Positions 52,311 through 63,085 of a stretch of DNA of 64,000 bases are shown here, piece by piece. The position numbers were made by a program, and so were the translations under genes. The DNA lies in contig OX328096.1 in assembly GCA_946811185.2 (NCBI GenBank), positions 69,749,345 to 69,813,344 on the forward strand, given 5' to 3'. The first letter of the stretch is position 1. Each line of letters starts with the position of its first letter. Below the pieces are notes generated by a model. It was not told the DNA's origin and searched no databases. It saw nothing but the letters and a program-made list of their open reading frames with translations. This DNA is from Hippopus hippopus. Its lineage: Eukaryota; Mollusca; Bivalvia; Cardiida; Cardiidae.

Positions 52311-54668
52311 TTTTTTTTATTATATCTTGTTGTGTTATTTTTCGCAGGAGTTACCGTTCCTTTTGTAGCTGAATAGTTTAACCAGTTATCTACATGTAAC
52401 TTTAGTCAGAAGTCTAAAACTGATTAATACTGGTGTGCTCTGCCGCAAGGAAACTACAAATGGTTCTGCAATATCTAGAATGTCCATACGTCATACCTTT
52501 GCTATCAGCATACCGAATACGATTTCCTTTATAAGTAGAATGAGTCGAGACCAGACTGCACAAATACGCGGTCGGATCTCTGATACACGCTGCTTAATAT
52601 AATATTTTGTATAATTTTATGAGAAGATATACACTTGTACACAAGTTCCTCCTTATGAATTTTTTTTCACATTTTTCGGGTTATTTTTTTTTTTTTAACC
52701 CGTATAACCTGTTGTAAAGGCTAAAGCATAGCTAAACGTTTAGTTAGCTTGGCAAACCGAGCTCAGACTGAGCGGAATATGAGTTATGATCTCTAATGTA
52801 GATTGCCCATTTAACTTTGAGTACTATGCATTTACGTCCAGCTATTCAGTATTTTCTATTTTTTACAGGAATTTCAATATTTTTGTGAGTCAATACCCAA
52901 ACCAATTACTTTCTATTCTATATTTTGTCAGAATGATACATTTCCAGACTGTGAGTAGATTAAGAAATGTGTAACTTTATGACTTTGATTGCTTTGCTAT
53001 CTTTACGAATCGAGATCAAACTACATGGACATGCGGTTTGATCTGTTATCCTTGATGTTTTGATAAACACCAATGAACGTTCTGTGATGTACCTATATTA
53101 CGCAGATCAGTTACCAATTTATATGTAAATACATTTAACAGTTTTTTTTTTTCCTCTCTTTTTTTTTTTGTAATTTTGCGGTTGTTTAGTTATAGTCCAG
53201 TTTGTAGCTATAACTTATCATATTGTCATTAATACATGCTAGAGTTAGAATGTCGGGATCGCTCTAATATTGTATTCAGTCTTTAAAAACAAATACTTTT
53301 GTCTGTGTGATATTTGGATCAGATACACATTCGATATCTTTGCAATTCTTGCACTCACAGTACCGATTACAACTTTGAGAGACCAAAAAAAATTTTTTTT
53401 TGGAATTAGAATAGATCGGAATCGGACTGTAAAAACATGCAGAATGATCTTTGATTTGCACTGCTTCCATATCTTGAAGATGAAAGTTCCACTTACTTTC
53501 TATTTCCTTTGACCATCCTTGTGAGATGTATTACAAAGCTCAGGTTCTTTTTATATTTCACTACTTTCATTTCTCGTACGATTACTTGTTCCTGAGTGTT
53601 TTAAATACTTTAAAATCTTGAGGAATAATTATCTACATATTTATAAGTAAATTCAACTAAGACTTTTACAAAATATTGTGAAATATTGTCGTTTTAGGGT
53701 AGTATGGAGGGCATTGTTGGGAGGGAGCAATTGTTTGTAATAAGCGCCTGCTTCCCTCGGCAATGTTTTTCAGGGCTGCCAACAGTTTTTCACTATGTTT
53801 GGCTGATCCTCCAACAAATTTTCATTTTTTTTCCCTTTCTTAAAATTTTCAAGATCGTTAACTTGATTTCTTTATCATTCAAATTTTCAAAAAAGAAAAT
53901 TCCGTCTTGTTTGGCAACCTATAAGCTATTTTCTTATAATTATTTTTTTCTAGCTACAGCACGATGACAATTACATTGTGTATTTTCATGTTTCTATGAC
54001 TATAAAACTATATAAGTTTTTGTCAATAAAATAATTCGTTCGTTCGTTTATTTAGTTATTGTAGGTTATCATTGTATATTTCTACCTGTCAATGTTTATG
54101 TCAACAATACGGATTATTATATCATAATATTGCCGATCGTTATCACTTAATCAGTTTTTACTTTTAATTACTGATACCATTATTATGTACTATAACCATT
54201 GTCTGAACAGAAGTTACATTTTATTATGGCTGTCGAAGTAGTATTCTTACAACCGTTTTTTTTACATTACACTTTATTCAGTAATAAGGCCTCAGTCCTA
54301 CAATGCATGCATAAATACAGTTGTTTTTATAGTCTAAGTTAATCCCTCGCATTTTATCAACTCTAACAATTTGGCACATATATTCCTACCTTTTTCATCA
54401 CATAAAATTATGTTCAGACAAAAGTGATTTTTTTTTCTAACTTTATTCATTTATATTTTTTTCATATATTGCTGCGCTTGAAGTTTTGATTGTTTATCGA
54501 ACCGAACATCGAGTTTCAGGATAATTGAATCATAAAAGTAAAGTACAAAGATAATGTTGTTGCTTCTTTGTTTGATGTTTTCCGACAGGTTTTTCTTTAT
54601 TTTCAGGTGAGGAAGTCGACACTATCTATGTCAAAAAGCAATCAAAGTAAGGCTCTAATAGAAAAAAA
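52311..54668. other. AT-rich region; possible LINE 3' UTR and worn hairpins
   Basis: Contains three eroded MITE-A-like hairpins about 400-460 bp apart (52545-52594, 53005-53050, 53413-53463: GACCAGACTGCAC, GATCAAACTACATGG, AATCGGACTGTAAA). An AATAAAATAATTCGTTCGTT tail occurs near 54026. That tail could be a LINE 3' terminus, but continuity with the ORF is not shown. No gene. Confidence 0.4.
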
Positions 54669-54925
54669 ACCATGTCGTGTGTAAAAAAGGGGCTTAATGC
54701 GTCTGCAAAGTGTATTGATTCAGATCATCCTGCGCAATCCGCGCAGGCAGACCTGTGTCGAAAGTTTTTGCTACTGGTCAGTTTTTTTGCATGTCAAAGG
54801 GCCAGTGTACATTATGATTCAGTCGGTTCTCGGACAAAATGGATTTTATTGATCCATGATCATGTCACGACTTGCTTGATATCACGGAGATGCATTAAAC
54901 CTCCTTTTGCTAGAGTATGACTCAA
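54669..54925 (+). mobile_element. MITE-B copy 19
   Basis: CCATGTCGTGTGTAAAAAAG, GGGGCTTAATGCGTCTGCAA, hairpin CATCCTGCGCAATCCGCGCA, TTTTGCTAGAGTATGACTCA. Confidence 0.85.
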
Positions 54926-55090
54926 ATGAAATCAAAGGTCGCTTCCTGTTTGGCTGACACTTTGTATATCACCTAATCCAACGGACTACTGTAATAATAT
55001 AGACTTCATGCTGTCCAACTGCTTGATTCCACCTCTGTTTCCTTATCTGCGGACAAGACATTCAATCTACGTTTACTTCTTTAATGCTGT

Positions 55091-55327
55091 TTCAACTCTT
55101 TACAACGCAATTCCGAATTTTGATGACCATAAAAAGTGCGTTTGAAAACATTGTGGGAAAATGAGAAAATGCTGGTTACCAGCATGTTCTCCTTTTTCCC
55201 ACAATGTTTTCTACCCTTTCAAAGACAAATTTGATCATTTCGGTAGCATTTAAGTTGTAGTCTGCAAATGCTTTGAATTCAAACCAGTCTAAATTCTAAA
55301 AAATTTTGCCATTTGGTAAAGATTTAA
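55091..55327 (-). mobile_element. MITE-C copy 21
   Basis: CAACTCTTTACAACGCAATT, hairpin AAATGCTGGTTACCAGCATG, CCATTTGGTAAAGATTTAA. Confidence 0.85.
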
Positions 55328-55345
55328 TGGCGTTTTAACAGTATT

Positions 55346-55502
55346 TAACTTTTACCAAACTGGTAACCAGCAATTTCTCCCTTTCCAACGATGTTTTCTA
55401 GGCTTTCAAAGACAAATCTCATCATTTTAGCCGCATTCAATTTGTCGTCTGCAAATAATTTCATTTTGGATAAGTCTAAAACTGTGACGTTTGAAAATAA
55501 GG
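55346..55502 (-). mobile_element. MITE-C copy 22 (internal deletion)
   Basis: TTAACTTTTACCAAAC passes directly into TGGTAACCAGCAATTTCTCC, so one half-arm is deleted; then TTTGTCGTCTGCAAATAATT. Confidence 0.8.
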
Positions 55503-55711
55503 AATATCGACCTTATTACTGCCCGGAAATTGTGGTATTCTTTATTTAGCATCGACGATTTAATTAATTTGTGACACTTTGTCATACAACCGGGGTGAAA
55601 AGTTCGAGTCTTCGGGCTCGGCCATCATGGTTCAGTATGACCTAAGTGCACTTTGCTTAACAACATTAACCCCCCTCCTCCCCCCAATTGCACCAATTGC
55701 TATCAAATTTG

Positions 55712-55782
55712 TTCGACAGTCAGGTTAGATCCTGGTCAGATTTTATATAACGCGCAGTCATGTCTTAATCTAAACTATCCAA
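55712..55782. mobile_element. MITE-A hairpin (decayed)
   Basis: GACAGTCAGGTTAGATCCTG, GTCAGATTTTATATAACGCG, CTTAATCTAAACTATCC. Confidence 0.5.
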
Positions 55783-55911
55783 TAATTTGTTAGATGTAAT
55801 TAAAGAAAACGTCAGTCTTGGCACTAACACATTGTCGTGGTTTTAATTACTGAATATATATATGATTCAGTCTAAATTCTTCGAGCACCATAGGCGAAAA
55901 AAGCGATTTTT

Positions 55912-55978
55912 GCAGATGACATGGAACAAAATCAGACTGCACAGAGTGTGCAGTCTGATCTTGAATTCATATCGCCTG
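55912..55978. mobile_element. MITE-A hairpin 15
   Basis: GATGACATGGAACAAAATCA, CAGACTGCACAGAGTGTGCA, CTGATCTTGAATTCATATCG. The hairpin centre is intact; outer arms have drifted. Confidence 0.75.
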
Positions 55979-56212
55979 CTTGTTTGGTATTACTCGAACA
56001 AATTGACGTGAAATAAATGACCTCTATTACCATATCTTACACGCTTGAATTATTGTCCAAACTTAGCTTCGGCTATTGTCGTGTGAATGCGGAACTATGT
56101 GAACGTTTTTCAACTCTTTATGTAGCTAAAAGATTAATCTTGTCTTTAAAGAATACTTAAAAGACCTGAAATAAACATGATTTCGTTGGTTTAAATTGGT
56201 AATAAGTGGTGG

Positions 56213-56277
56213 GTGACATAGATCTAAAATGCACTTTCTGTGCAGTCTGGTCTGGATCCATGTCATCTTCAAAAGCT
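56213..56277. mobile_element. MITE-A hairpin 16
   Basis: GGTGACATAGATCTAAAATG, CACTTTCTGTGCAGTCTGGT, CTGGATCCATGTCATC. Confidence 0.65.
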
Positions 56278-56490
56278 TCTTATTTTGACCATGGTACAGT
56301 AAGGGTCAAACCCGACATTTACCGTTAACAGAATTTCCGTACCGTCCGATTATACCCGATGATATAAGTATTCACTCTTTAATTATTCTTTGCATAAAGG
56401 TCAATTTCAGGTCAATTTATTAGAGTAATAAAACATTTAAACTGTGTGTTAAAGTGGACGGTATCATTTGTCCAAAAAAGTAGAAAGAAT

Positions 56491-56754
56491 ATGAGCCATG
56501 TTCTGGCAAAAGGGGGTTTAACGCATCTCTGTGATGTATTATACCAAACATCTCATCACATAATTATGAATCCACAAAATCCATTTCGTCCAACAACTGG
56601 CTGAATTCGGAGGTAGAATTGTCCTTGGCAATGCAGAAAATCAACCGAAACTAAAAAAGTTTCGACCGAGGTCAGCCTGCACGGACTGGGCAGGCTGACC
56701 TTGGTCGATATTTTTTGCAGATGCCTTAAACCCCCTATTCACAGAGCATGGCTT
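56491..56754 (-). mobile_element. MITE-B copy 20, full length
   Basis: ATGAGCCATGTTCTGGCAAA, GGTAGAATTGTCCTTGGC, hairpin GGTCAGCCTGCACGGACTGG, CACAGAGCATGGCTTG. Confidence 0.9.
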
Positions 56755-56782
56755 GTTTATTTGATACTGAAGGGTCAAAGAA

Positions 56783-56955
56783 GGGGCCCTTAGTCGCTCA
56801 GTGATTTAGGCATTGCATTTGTAATATGGAAATCCTGGTTTGATCTCTACTGGGGGCGCTAGCTACATGGTATCACTGGACAGGCACTTTGACAGAACCC
56901 AGAAACCCAGGAAAATATAGATAGGTGAGCTGTCGCCTTGATTTGACTCATAAAC
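56783..56955 (+). mobile_element. tRNA-derived SINE fragment (fifth type)
   Basis: TAGTCGCTCAGTGATTTAGG resembles an A box and CCTGGTTTGATCTCTACTGG a B box. The body GGGCGCTAGCTACATGGTAT and CAGGCACTTTGACAGAACCC follows. Confidence 0.65.
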
Positions 56956-56959
56956 CGTT

Positions 56960-57731
56960 TAAAGAGGTGTAAAACATAAATCAGCCGAACAAGTTTAAGT
57001 GTTTAAAGACCTTAACTACATCGTAGGTAGCTACAACTGACTAGTGCTTCTAAAAGTTCAGTGCAGCTTGAAGTTTCCGTATAGGATGGTCCTCGCTGTT
57101 ACCGCGGTACCTAATTTCGCCGAAAATTTACTACAAGAAAGAGAACTCACCTGTATTATTTTCTAATACTGTGATAAACTGTTGCATGTAAAGTTACAAT
57201 AAATGTTGCTTTCAAAGCTGAAGTCGTGTTTTACAGATAAAAATATCTAGATCAAGCTACCATGTTGACTACAGGTGCTCCGAAGGGAGTCCACTATGGT
57301 ACTGCGTTAACTCCTGTAATTTGGAAAATAGTGAAAAAAATAATTTGTATTTTTAGAAAAAGATTTAGGTACCGTAATTTTTTGTGTCCGGCGAGGGCTA
57401 TGACGTCACAGCAGACGACCTTCACTTGTCAAACATGAATTATCGGTTTTATGAAAATTTTAAGGCGTAATTATGTTCAAAACACGAAGGAATATTGTGC
57501 TTTATTATTATAATTTGTGAATATTGAAATTAACTTATCAGTAATGAAGACATATCTGATATTTTTTTACCGATGCGATACAAAAACACTTCTGCTTTCG
57601 ATCTGATAGAGTACTAAACAGTGGATAGGTGGCGCTAAGTATGCAAATTAGGTATTTTTCGGATTACCGCGGTACCATCGATGACGCGGTGCCAGCGAGA
57701 ACAACTATACTTTGTTTTTAATAATGCATAT
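56960..57731. other. No gene; weak inverted ends
   Basis: TCGCTGTTACCGCGGTACC near 57093 and GGATTACCGCGGTACC with GGTGCCAGCGAG near 57661-57701 are loosely inverted, perhaps an old element of about 0.6 kb. No coding signal. Confidence 0.4.
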
Positions 57732-58337
57732 TGTTACGAGACAAGCGTAACGAGAAAGAAAACCAGCAACAAGCCTTTAACAATTAACAATATTTATTAA
57801 TGAATAAAGACAAAAGAAATACAATAAGAGTTAAGTTTGAATGAAATTTTGACAATTCTTAATCTTAGAACAAGAAATAGAATAAGTCCCTCAAAATTAA
57901 GAATTATGACTAGACTACAAAAAGTATGAAATTTCTGGTTCCTAAAACCTAAATTAACAATAGTTTTAACTTGCAGATAGATATGAGCAACCTGTTTAAT
58001 AAAAAGATAATTCCAACTTGCAGATGTATATTCCAAATTAAATCCAACACTTTTCACTAATTCTGTATCCTCAAAGCCACAAGTCTAACTTCAAAATTCC
58101 ATATCACCAAGTAAGTCACTCCTATTTATATCAGCTTGGAAAATTCTAGATTAGTCTTTTCTAGAAAGATGACAACAAGCTACTTATAGACATGGATTGA
58201 AAAACAACTTGTTTACTAACAATCCAGTTTCGAAAAATAACCACAATGAAAATCCAATTAATGTTCTTTATGTTTCTAGAAAATTCTGTATTCAGTGATA
58301 ATGAAAACAGGTTACATGTATATCCTATTACATAACA
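57732..58337 (-). repeat. 3' LTR
   Basis: 606 bp. By eye it differs from the 5' LTR at six substitutions plus one 2-bp indel (near 58295), about 1 percent. An 86-codon frame inside both LTRs is incidental. Confidence 0.95.
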
Positions 58338-58339
58338 AT

Positions 58340-58348
58340 TCCCCTCCT
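58340..58348 (-). promoter_or_regulatory. Polypurine tract
   Basis: AGGAGGGGA on the minus strand, two bases before the 3' LTR, where plus-strand DNA synthesis would be primed. Confidence 0.8.
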
Positions 58349-58467
58349 AAAGGAAAAGAAAGTTTTAAAAGTAAAACTTTCTTTTGTCTGAAGATAGAAA
58401 ACATCATTACACATAAATGTACATAAAAATACACTATACATAAAAACAAATGTCAACTATTTACAAG

Positions 58468-58500
58468 TTAAACTTTAGACAAAGCATCAGGAATAATAAA
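58468..58500 (-). pseudogene. Terminal scrap of pol (end of RNase H region)
   Basis: FIIPDALSKV then a stop matches the (V/I)xDALSR-type word that ends the RNase H and connection region of gypsy pol. It lies within about 35 bp of the broken RT start, so several hundred residues between them are missing. Confidence 0.7.
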
Positions 58501-59636
58501 GTCCATCAGGGGTTACAAACGCAGAAATCTCTTTAGCTCTTTTGCCAAAATCCTTTTAGAAGATCAAATTTGGTTACATATTTTGCATGACCAATATTGT
58601 CAATGCAGTCATCTACTCTTGGTACCAGAAACGAATTAGTCTTGTTCACAGTATTAACTTTTCTATAGTCAGTGCACATACGAAAAGTTCCATCTGGCTT
58701 TGGTACAAGAATACAGGGAGAACTCCATTCACTTTGACTAGGTTCAATAAAGTCATTGTCCAATAGATACTTGATTTCCTCTCTAAGATGCTCCAGTTTC
58801 TTGGGATTCATTCGATATGAATGTTGTTTCACTGGTTTTGAATTTTCAGTGTCCACATCGTGGTATATTGTTTCTGTCCGTGTTGGAATATCAGGGAACA
58901 GGTGCTCATATTCAGAAATTAACTTTTGCAATTCATCTTTTTGATTATTGTCGAAATGTGAAAGTTTTTGATCTAAATTTCTTAAAATGTCAGAATTCTG
59001 AAGTTTTGAACAAATAGGGTTAGACTTATCAAAGTTCATTTCTTCACGATTTATGTCTTCAGGGTTAATGTGATTTTGATTTTGAGGGACTGAGGAAACT
59101 ACATTTATTGGTGAAATATTTGAATTATCCCTATCAACAAATTCGTTTAACATATTAATATGACATAATTGCTTTTGCTTTCGCCTGTCAGGAGTTGTTA
59201 TCACATAATTTAAGTCACTGACCTTTTTCTCTACAGAATAAGGTCCAAAATATCTTGCTTGTAGAGGCCTACCTAGAATTGGTAGAAGAGCTAAAACTTT
59301 ATCTCCAGGTTTAAAATTTCTTTCTTTAGTATTCTTGTCATATTTTTCTTTCATTTTACATTGAACTTTCTTTAAATTTGACTTTGCAACCTCACAAGCT
59401 TTGAATAATCTGTTTCTAAAGTCAGATATATACTGAGGTAAATTTAAAGGAGACTTTTCTTGAGAAAGAAATGTTTCTTTTAAAAGTTTTAAAGGTCCAC
59501 GAACTGTGTGACCAAAAATAAGCTCAAAGGGACTAAAACCAAGAGATTCCTGTACAGAATCCCTTACTGCAAAGAGTAAAAGATGTATACCTTCATCCCA
59601 ATCCTTTTGTGTGTCAAAGCAATATGACCTTATCAT
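58501..59636 (-). pseudogene. Integrase C-terminus (GPY/F) and start of reverse transcriptase
   Basis: The frame from 59636 first continues the integrase: EGIHLLLFAVRDSVQESLGF, SPFELIFGHTVRGPL, then the GPY/F module PGDKVLALLP, QARYFGPYSVEKK, LCHINMLNEF (about residues 115-165). A linker leads to the RT N-terminus: KPVKQHSYRMNPKKLEHL, SEWSSPCILVPKPDGTFRMC, DYRKVN and YVTKFDLLKGFWQ, the first catalytic D motif. The frame stops at 58533-58535. A few more RT residues continue in another frame to about 58503, then the sequence jumps to the pol end. The YxDD box is therefore absent. Confidence 0.9.
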
Positions 59637-59641
59637 ATTTT

Positions 59642-60817
59642 TTAAGGTCTGATGTAACCGTCAAGGGCACCTTGGCTTTCAGGATGATATGCAGATGACC
59701 TATATTGTTTAATTCCCAACTCGTGCATCACTAGTTGGAAAATGCCAGACATAAAATTTGACCCTTGATTAGATTGAGCAGATTTAGGAAGTCCTACAAA
59801 AGTGAAAAATCTCACCAAAGCTTTGACAATTGTTTTAGATTTTATATTTCGTAAAGGTATTGCTTCAGGAAAACGGGTGGAAGCACACATAATAGTCAAA
59901 AGGTACTCATTACCTGCCTTAGTTTTTGGCAATGGACTTACACAATCAATTATAATCCTGCTAAAAGGTTCATCAAATGCAGGGATCGGCTGTAGTTTAG
60001 CTTTAGGTATGACCTGGTTGGGTTTGCCTACCATTTGACAAGTATGACAAGACCTACAATAATCGGATACATCTGCTTTTAGACCAGGCCAATAAAAACG
60101 GTTAAGAATTTTGTAATAGGTTTTATTGATACCTAAATGACCTGATACAGGTGTTTCATGAGCTAAGCTTAATATTTCTAATCTATAGGATTTAGGAACA
60201 GCAACTTGATGACTGACAGCCCACTCATCATCAACAGAGACTTCAGGAGGGCGCCACTTTCTCATTAATATTCCATTTTTTATTAAAAAAAAAAAAAAAA
60301 GAAAAAAAAAAGATTCCTGTGAAAGATCAGTTTCACTTACAGCTTTTTGAAATAAAGGTGCAAGTTCTGGATCATTGTGTTGGTCTTCACTTAGTTTTGA
60401 CCTTGACCTTGTATCATGGCCTTCATTAACTAAAGGTGAAGATATATAATCAAGTTCTGATGAATTATGTTTAGAATTTGTCTGACTTTCAGACTGGTTT
60501 TGTGAAATAGACATGTCAATTTCATTTTTAAATAAATGACCCAACAAAGAATCAGATAAGTCAATATCAGACTGATTTTCAGTCAAAATGGCTTTCTTAG
60601 CCATAGCTCTAGTAACTGCACATGACGGGTAAAGGTCAGGAATTTCTTCCTCAATCGGATCGGGTGATTGATCCATGCAAGGTGTGTCAGTTACAAGTGG
60701 ATTAACAATTACCTTATCTCCGGCTAAATCATTGCATAATAACAAATGAACACCTTCAAAAGGTAATTTTTTTCTAATACCAACAGTCACTGGACCATTA
60801 ATTAAGTCTGAAGACAA
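59642..60817 (-). pseudogene. Protease C-terminal part, linker and integrase
   Basis: The first 40 residues (SSDLINGPVTVGI, LLLCNDLAGDKV) complete the aspartic protease fold. After an acidic linker comes the integrase: zinc module HETPVSGHLGINKTYY and CRSCHTCQ (H2C2), then the core with D in RIIIDCVSPLP, a second catalytic position reading QSNQGSNF (Asn where Asp is expected, codon at 59768-59770) and E in YHPESQG. A T-run expanded in the coding strand (plus 60283-60311) inserts a Phe-rich stretch. A one-base deletion near 59660 throws the end out of frame with 59636-58533. Confidence 0.9.
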
Positions 60818-61046
60818 ATAAATGTTATGAAACGGAACATTAACAAATCTACATTCTACACCCTGAATAAGGACACTTGTCCCAGAAGAAGTCTTCTCAG
60901 AAAAAGGCAGGACATCTGCTAAAATAAGAGATAGAGAAGCTCAGTATCACGTAAAATTTTAATAGGGGTAGACTGGGCAAAATCACTTTCTAGTGACACA
61001 AAACCATCTGATAAGAATGGTTCATAAACCTCCATAACAGAATCAG
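60818..61046 (-). pseudogene. Retropepsin N-terminal part
   Basis: In the frame upstream of 60817, SDGFVSLESDF and PIKILRDT lead into the active-site loop at 60943-60948. The D-T of the active site is present, but the following glycine codon has lost one base, shifting the frame to a stop. The other half of the domain (PFSEKTSSGTSVLIQGVE) resumes in the shifted frame. Confidence 0.8.
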
Positions 61047-61048
61047 TC

Positions 61049-62312
61049 TCAGGTACTTTGGCCTGACTGAGGTGTAGACTTCAATGAAGTAAAGCCTGTA
61101 GGCCTAAAACGTTCCTGTTTTTCACGTTTTCTTTTTAAAACAGGACATTCAGAAATAATATGGTCTGATTCTTTGCAATAATTACAAGTGGGTCGAGATA
61201 AGGGATTTCGACCTTTGGCTTCATAAGGAGACTTGGGTTTGGGACTATTCTGATTGGAATTGTTATTATTTTGATTAAAATTTGGTTTAGAACCAGTAGA
61301 TGAATAAAAAGGTTTTCGAGAGTTTGATTTATTTATGAAAGAGACCTTATGCGTCAAGGCAAAGTTGTCTGCTAGGCAAGCAGCTTCTTCTAAAGTTTCA
61401 ACTTCTTTCTCATCTAAGAAAGTTTTTATATCTAAATTAATGCACCTTTTAAATTCTTCAACTAACAGTAGTTGTCTAAGTTTTCCATGGTCTGAACCTA
61501 TTTTCTTTGAATGGCACCACCTATCAAATAACTGTTCTTTAGTTCTAGCAAATTCAACATGGGTTTGACCATTTTCTTTTCTGCAGTTCCTAAATTTTTG
61601 TCAATATGCTTCAGGTACCAATTCATAAGCCTTTAGAATCAATTCTGTAACATTATCATAATTAGAAAGCTGTTCATTACTTAGTTGGGAAAAAATATCG
61701 CGAGCCTTTCCAGTTACAACGCTTTGCAAGAGTAAGGTCCAGTGTTCTTTTGGCCATTTCAAATTTTCAGCAAATCTTTCAAAATGTGAGAAGTATTTAT
61801 CAACTTCCTGTTCTTGAAATGGCGGTACAAGTCTGAGGTGTTTTGTTATGTCAAAGTCATTAACCACATGCAAAGATATTTTTTCTTTATTTTCTATTTT
61901 TAATTCTTTCATTCTCATCTGAAATTGCCTATCCTTTTCTCTTTCTTCTAATTCAGCATACATTTTTCTTTTTCTAACTCTAATTCTTTTTCTTTCATTC
62001 TTTCTTCTTGCTCTAATTTTAATTTCAATTCTTTTTCTTCTTTTTCCATCTGTGGTTTTAATTTTTCTAACTCAATATTAGTTTTAACGTCTGTCTGAGA
62101 CACAAGAATAAGAGACAGAGCAGATGAGTCAAGTATTTCTTCATCAACTAAAAACTGAACAATAGAATTCTTAATTTCATGCTTTAACATAGTACCTTTC
62201 ATGGCAGTCAATTTATAATGAGAAGCAAGATCTAGTAAATCAGACTTTTTTTGCCAAATTTAACAACTCCTGAGAAGGCTCAGCAATAATTTTTTTCAAG
62301 ATCAAAAGACAT
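61049..62312 (-). pseudogene. gag with CCHC zinc knuckle
   Basis: Structural protein of the element's particle. ATG at 62312 (MSFDLEK) gives an N-terminus that loses frame twice at A-runs (about 62290 and 62245). The frame resumes at 62211 (MTAMKGTML), with a long charged coiled-coil-like segment (KEEKELKLKLEQEERM). It shifts again at about 61950 and continues with a retrotransposon-gag core (FSHFERFAENLKWPKEHW, LLLQSVVTGKARDIFSQL). A TGA at 61601-61603 interrupts, after which the same frame runs on to 61049 through HVEFARTKEQLFDRW and the knuckle CNYCKESDHIISEC (C-x2-C-x4-H-x4-C). The TGA fits a CpG transition. Confidence 0.9.
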
Positions 62313-62438
62313 GATTGCTTTTTGCTGGTTCAGTAGAATAAAAATCATTTTTTTTTTTTTTTTTTAATCTAATGAACTTTAATACTGTAACAAGTTCAAA
62401 ATGATTTCAAAGTATATCCAAAATGACTAGATGATCAG

Positions 62439-62455
62439 TCCCGGACGAGCCCCCA
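62439..62455 (-). promoter_or_regulatory. Primer binding site, tRNA-Pro type
   Basis: TGGGGGCTCGTCCGGGA on the minus strand, five bases inside the 5' LTR. It is complementary to the 3' end of tRNA-Pro, the same primer used by several vertebrate gammaretroviruses. Confidence 0.85.
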
Positions 62456-62460
62456 ATTTC

Positions 62461-63068
62461 TGTTACGAGACAAGCGTAACGAGAAAGAAAACCAGCAACA
62501 AGCCTTTAACAATTAACAATATTTATTAATGAATAAAGACAAAAGAAATACAATAAGAGTTAAGTTTGAATGAAATTTTGACAATTTTTAATCTTAGAAC
62601 AAGAAATAGAATAAGTCCCTCAAAATTGAGAATTATGACTAGACTACAAAAAGTATGAAATTTCTGGTTCCTAAAACCTAAATTAACAATAGTTTTAACT
62701 TGCAGATAGATATGAGCAACCTGTTTAATAAAAAGATAATTCCAACTTGCAGATGTATATTCCAAATTAAATCCAACACTTTTCACTAATTCTGTATCCT
62801 CAAAGCCACAAATCTAACTTCAAAATTCCATATCACCAAGTAAGTCACTCCTATTTATATCAGCTTGGAAAATTCTAGATTAGTCTTTTCTAGAAAGATG
62901 ACAACAAGCTATTTATAGACATGGATTGAAAAACAACTTGTTTACTAACAATCCTGTTTCGAAAAATAACCACAATGAAAATCCAATTAATGTTCTTTAT
63001 GTTTCTAGAAAATTCTGTATTCAGAGTGATAATGAAAACAGGTTACATGTATGTCCTATTACATAACA
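62461..63068 (-). repeat. 5' LTR
   Basis: 608 bp, about 99 percent identical by eye to 57732-58337. As the transcriptional start of the element it should hold promoter and poly-A signals; none was delimited. Confidence 0.95.
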
Positions 63069-63085
63069 ACATAGGCGTGCATAAT

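Larger units (their letters stand above)
57732..63068 (-). mobile_element. Ty3/gypsy LTR retrotransposon, integrase-before-RT type, RT/RNase H deleted
   Basis: A 5.34-kb element bounded by two LTRs that begin TGTTATG and end GTAACA on the minus strand. Order on the minus strand: 5' LTR, tRNA-Pro primer site, gag with zinc knuckle, retropepsin, integrase with GPY/F domain, then reverse transcriptase, polypurine tract, 3' LTR. Integrase upstream of RT is the Gmr1-type order known from a minority of animal gypsy elements. RT is cut off after its first motifs and RNase H survives only as a last scrap. Flanks CATAT (57727-57731) and ACATA (63069-63073) do not give an exact target duplication. Confidence 0.9.

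Noticed and set aside
54026..54052. AATAAA followed by a TTCG tail as the definite 3' end of the LINE
   Set aside because: It lies 1.7 kb beyond the ORF with other repeat fragments between, so continuity cannot be shown from this window alone.
57797..58057. 86-codon frame MKSVGFNLEYTS, repeated at 62526-62786
   Set aside because: Identical position in both LTRs; it is a chance frame within LTR sequence and not a separate gene.
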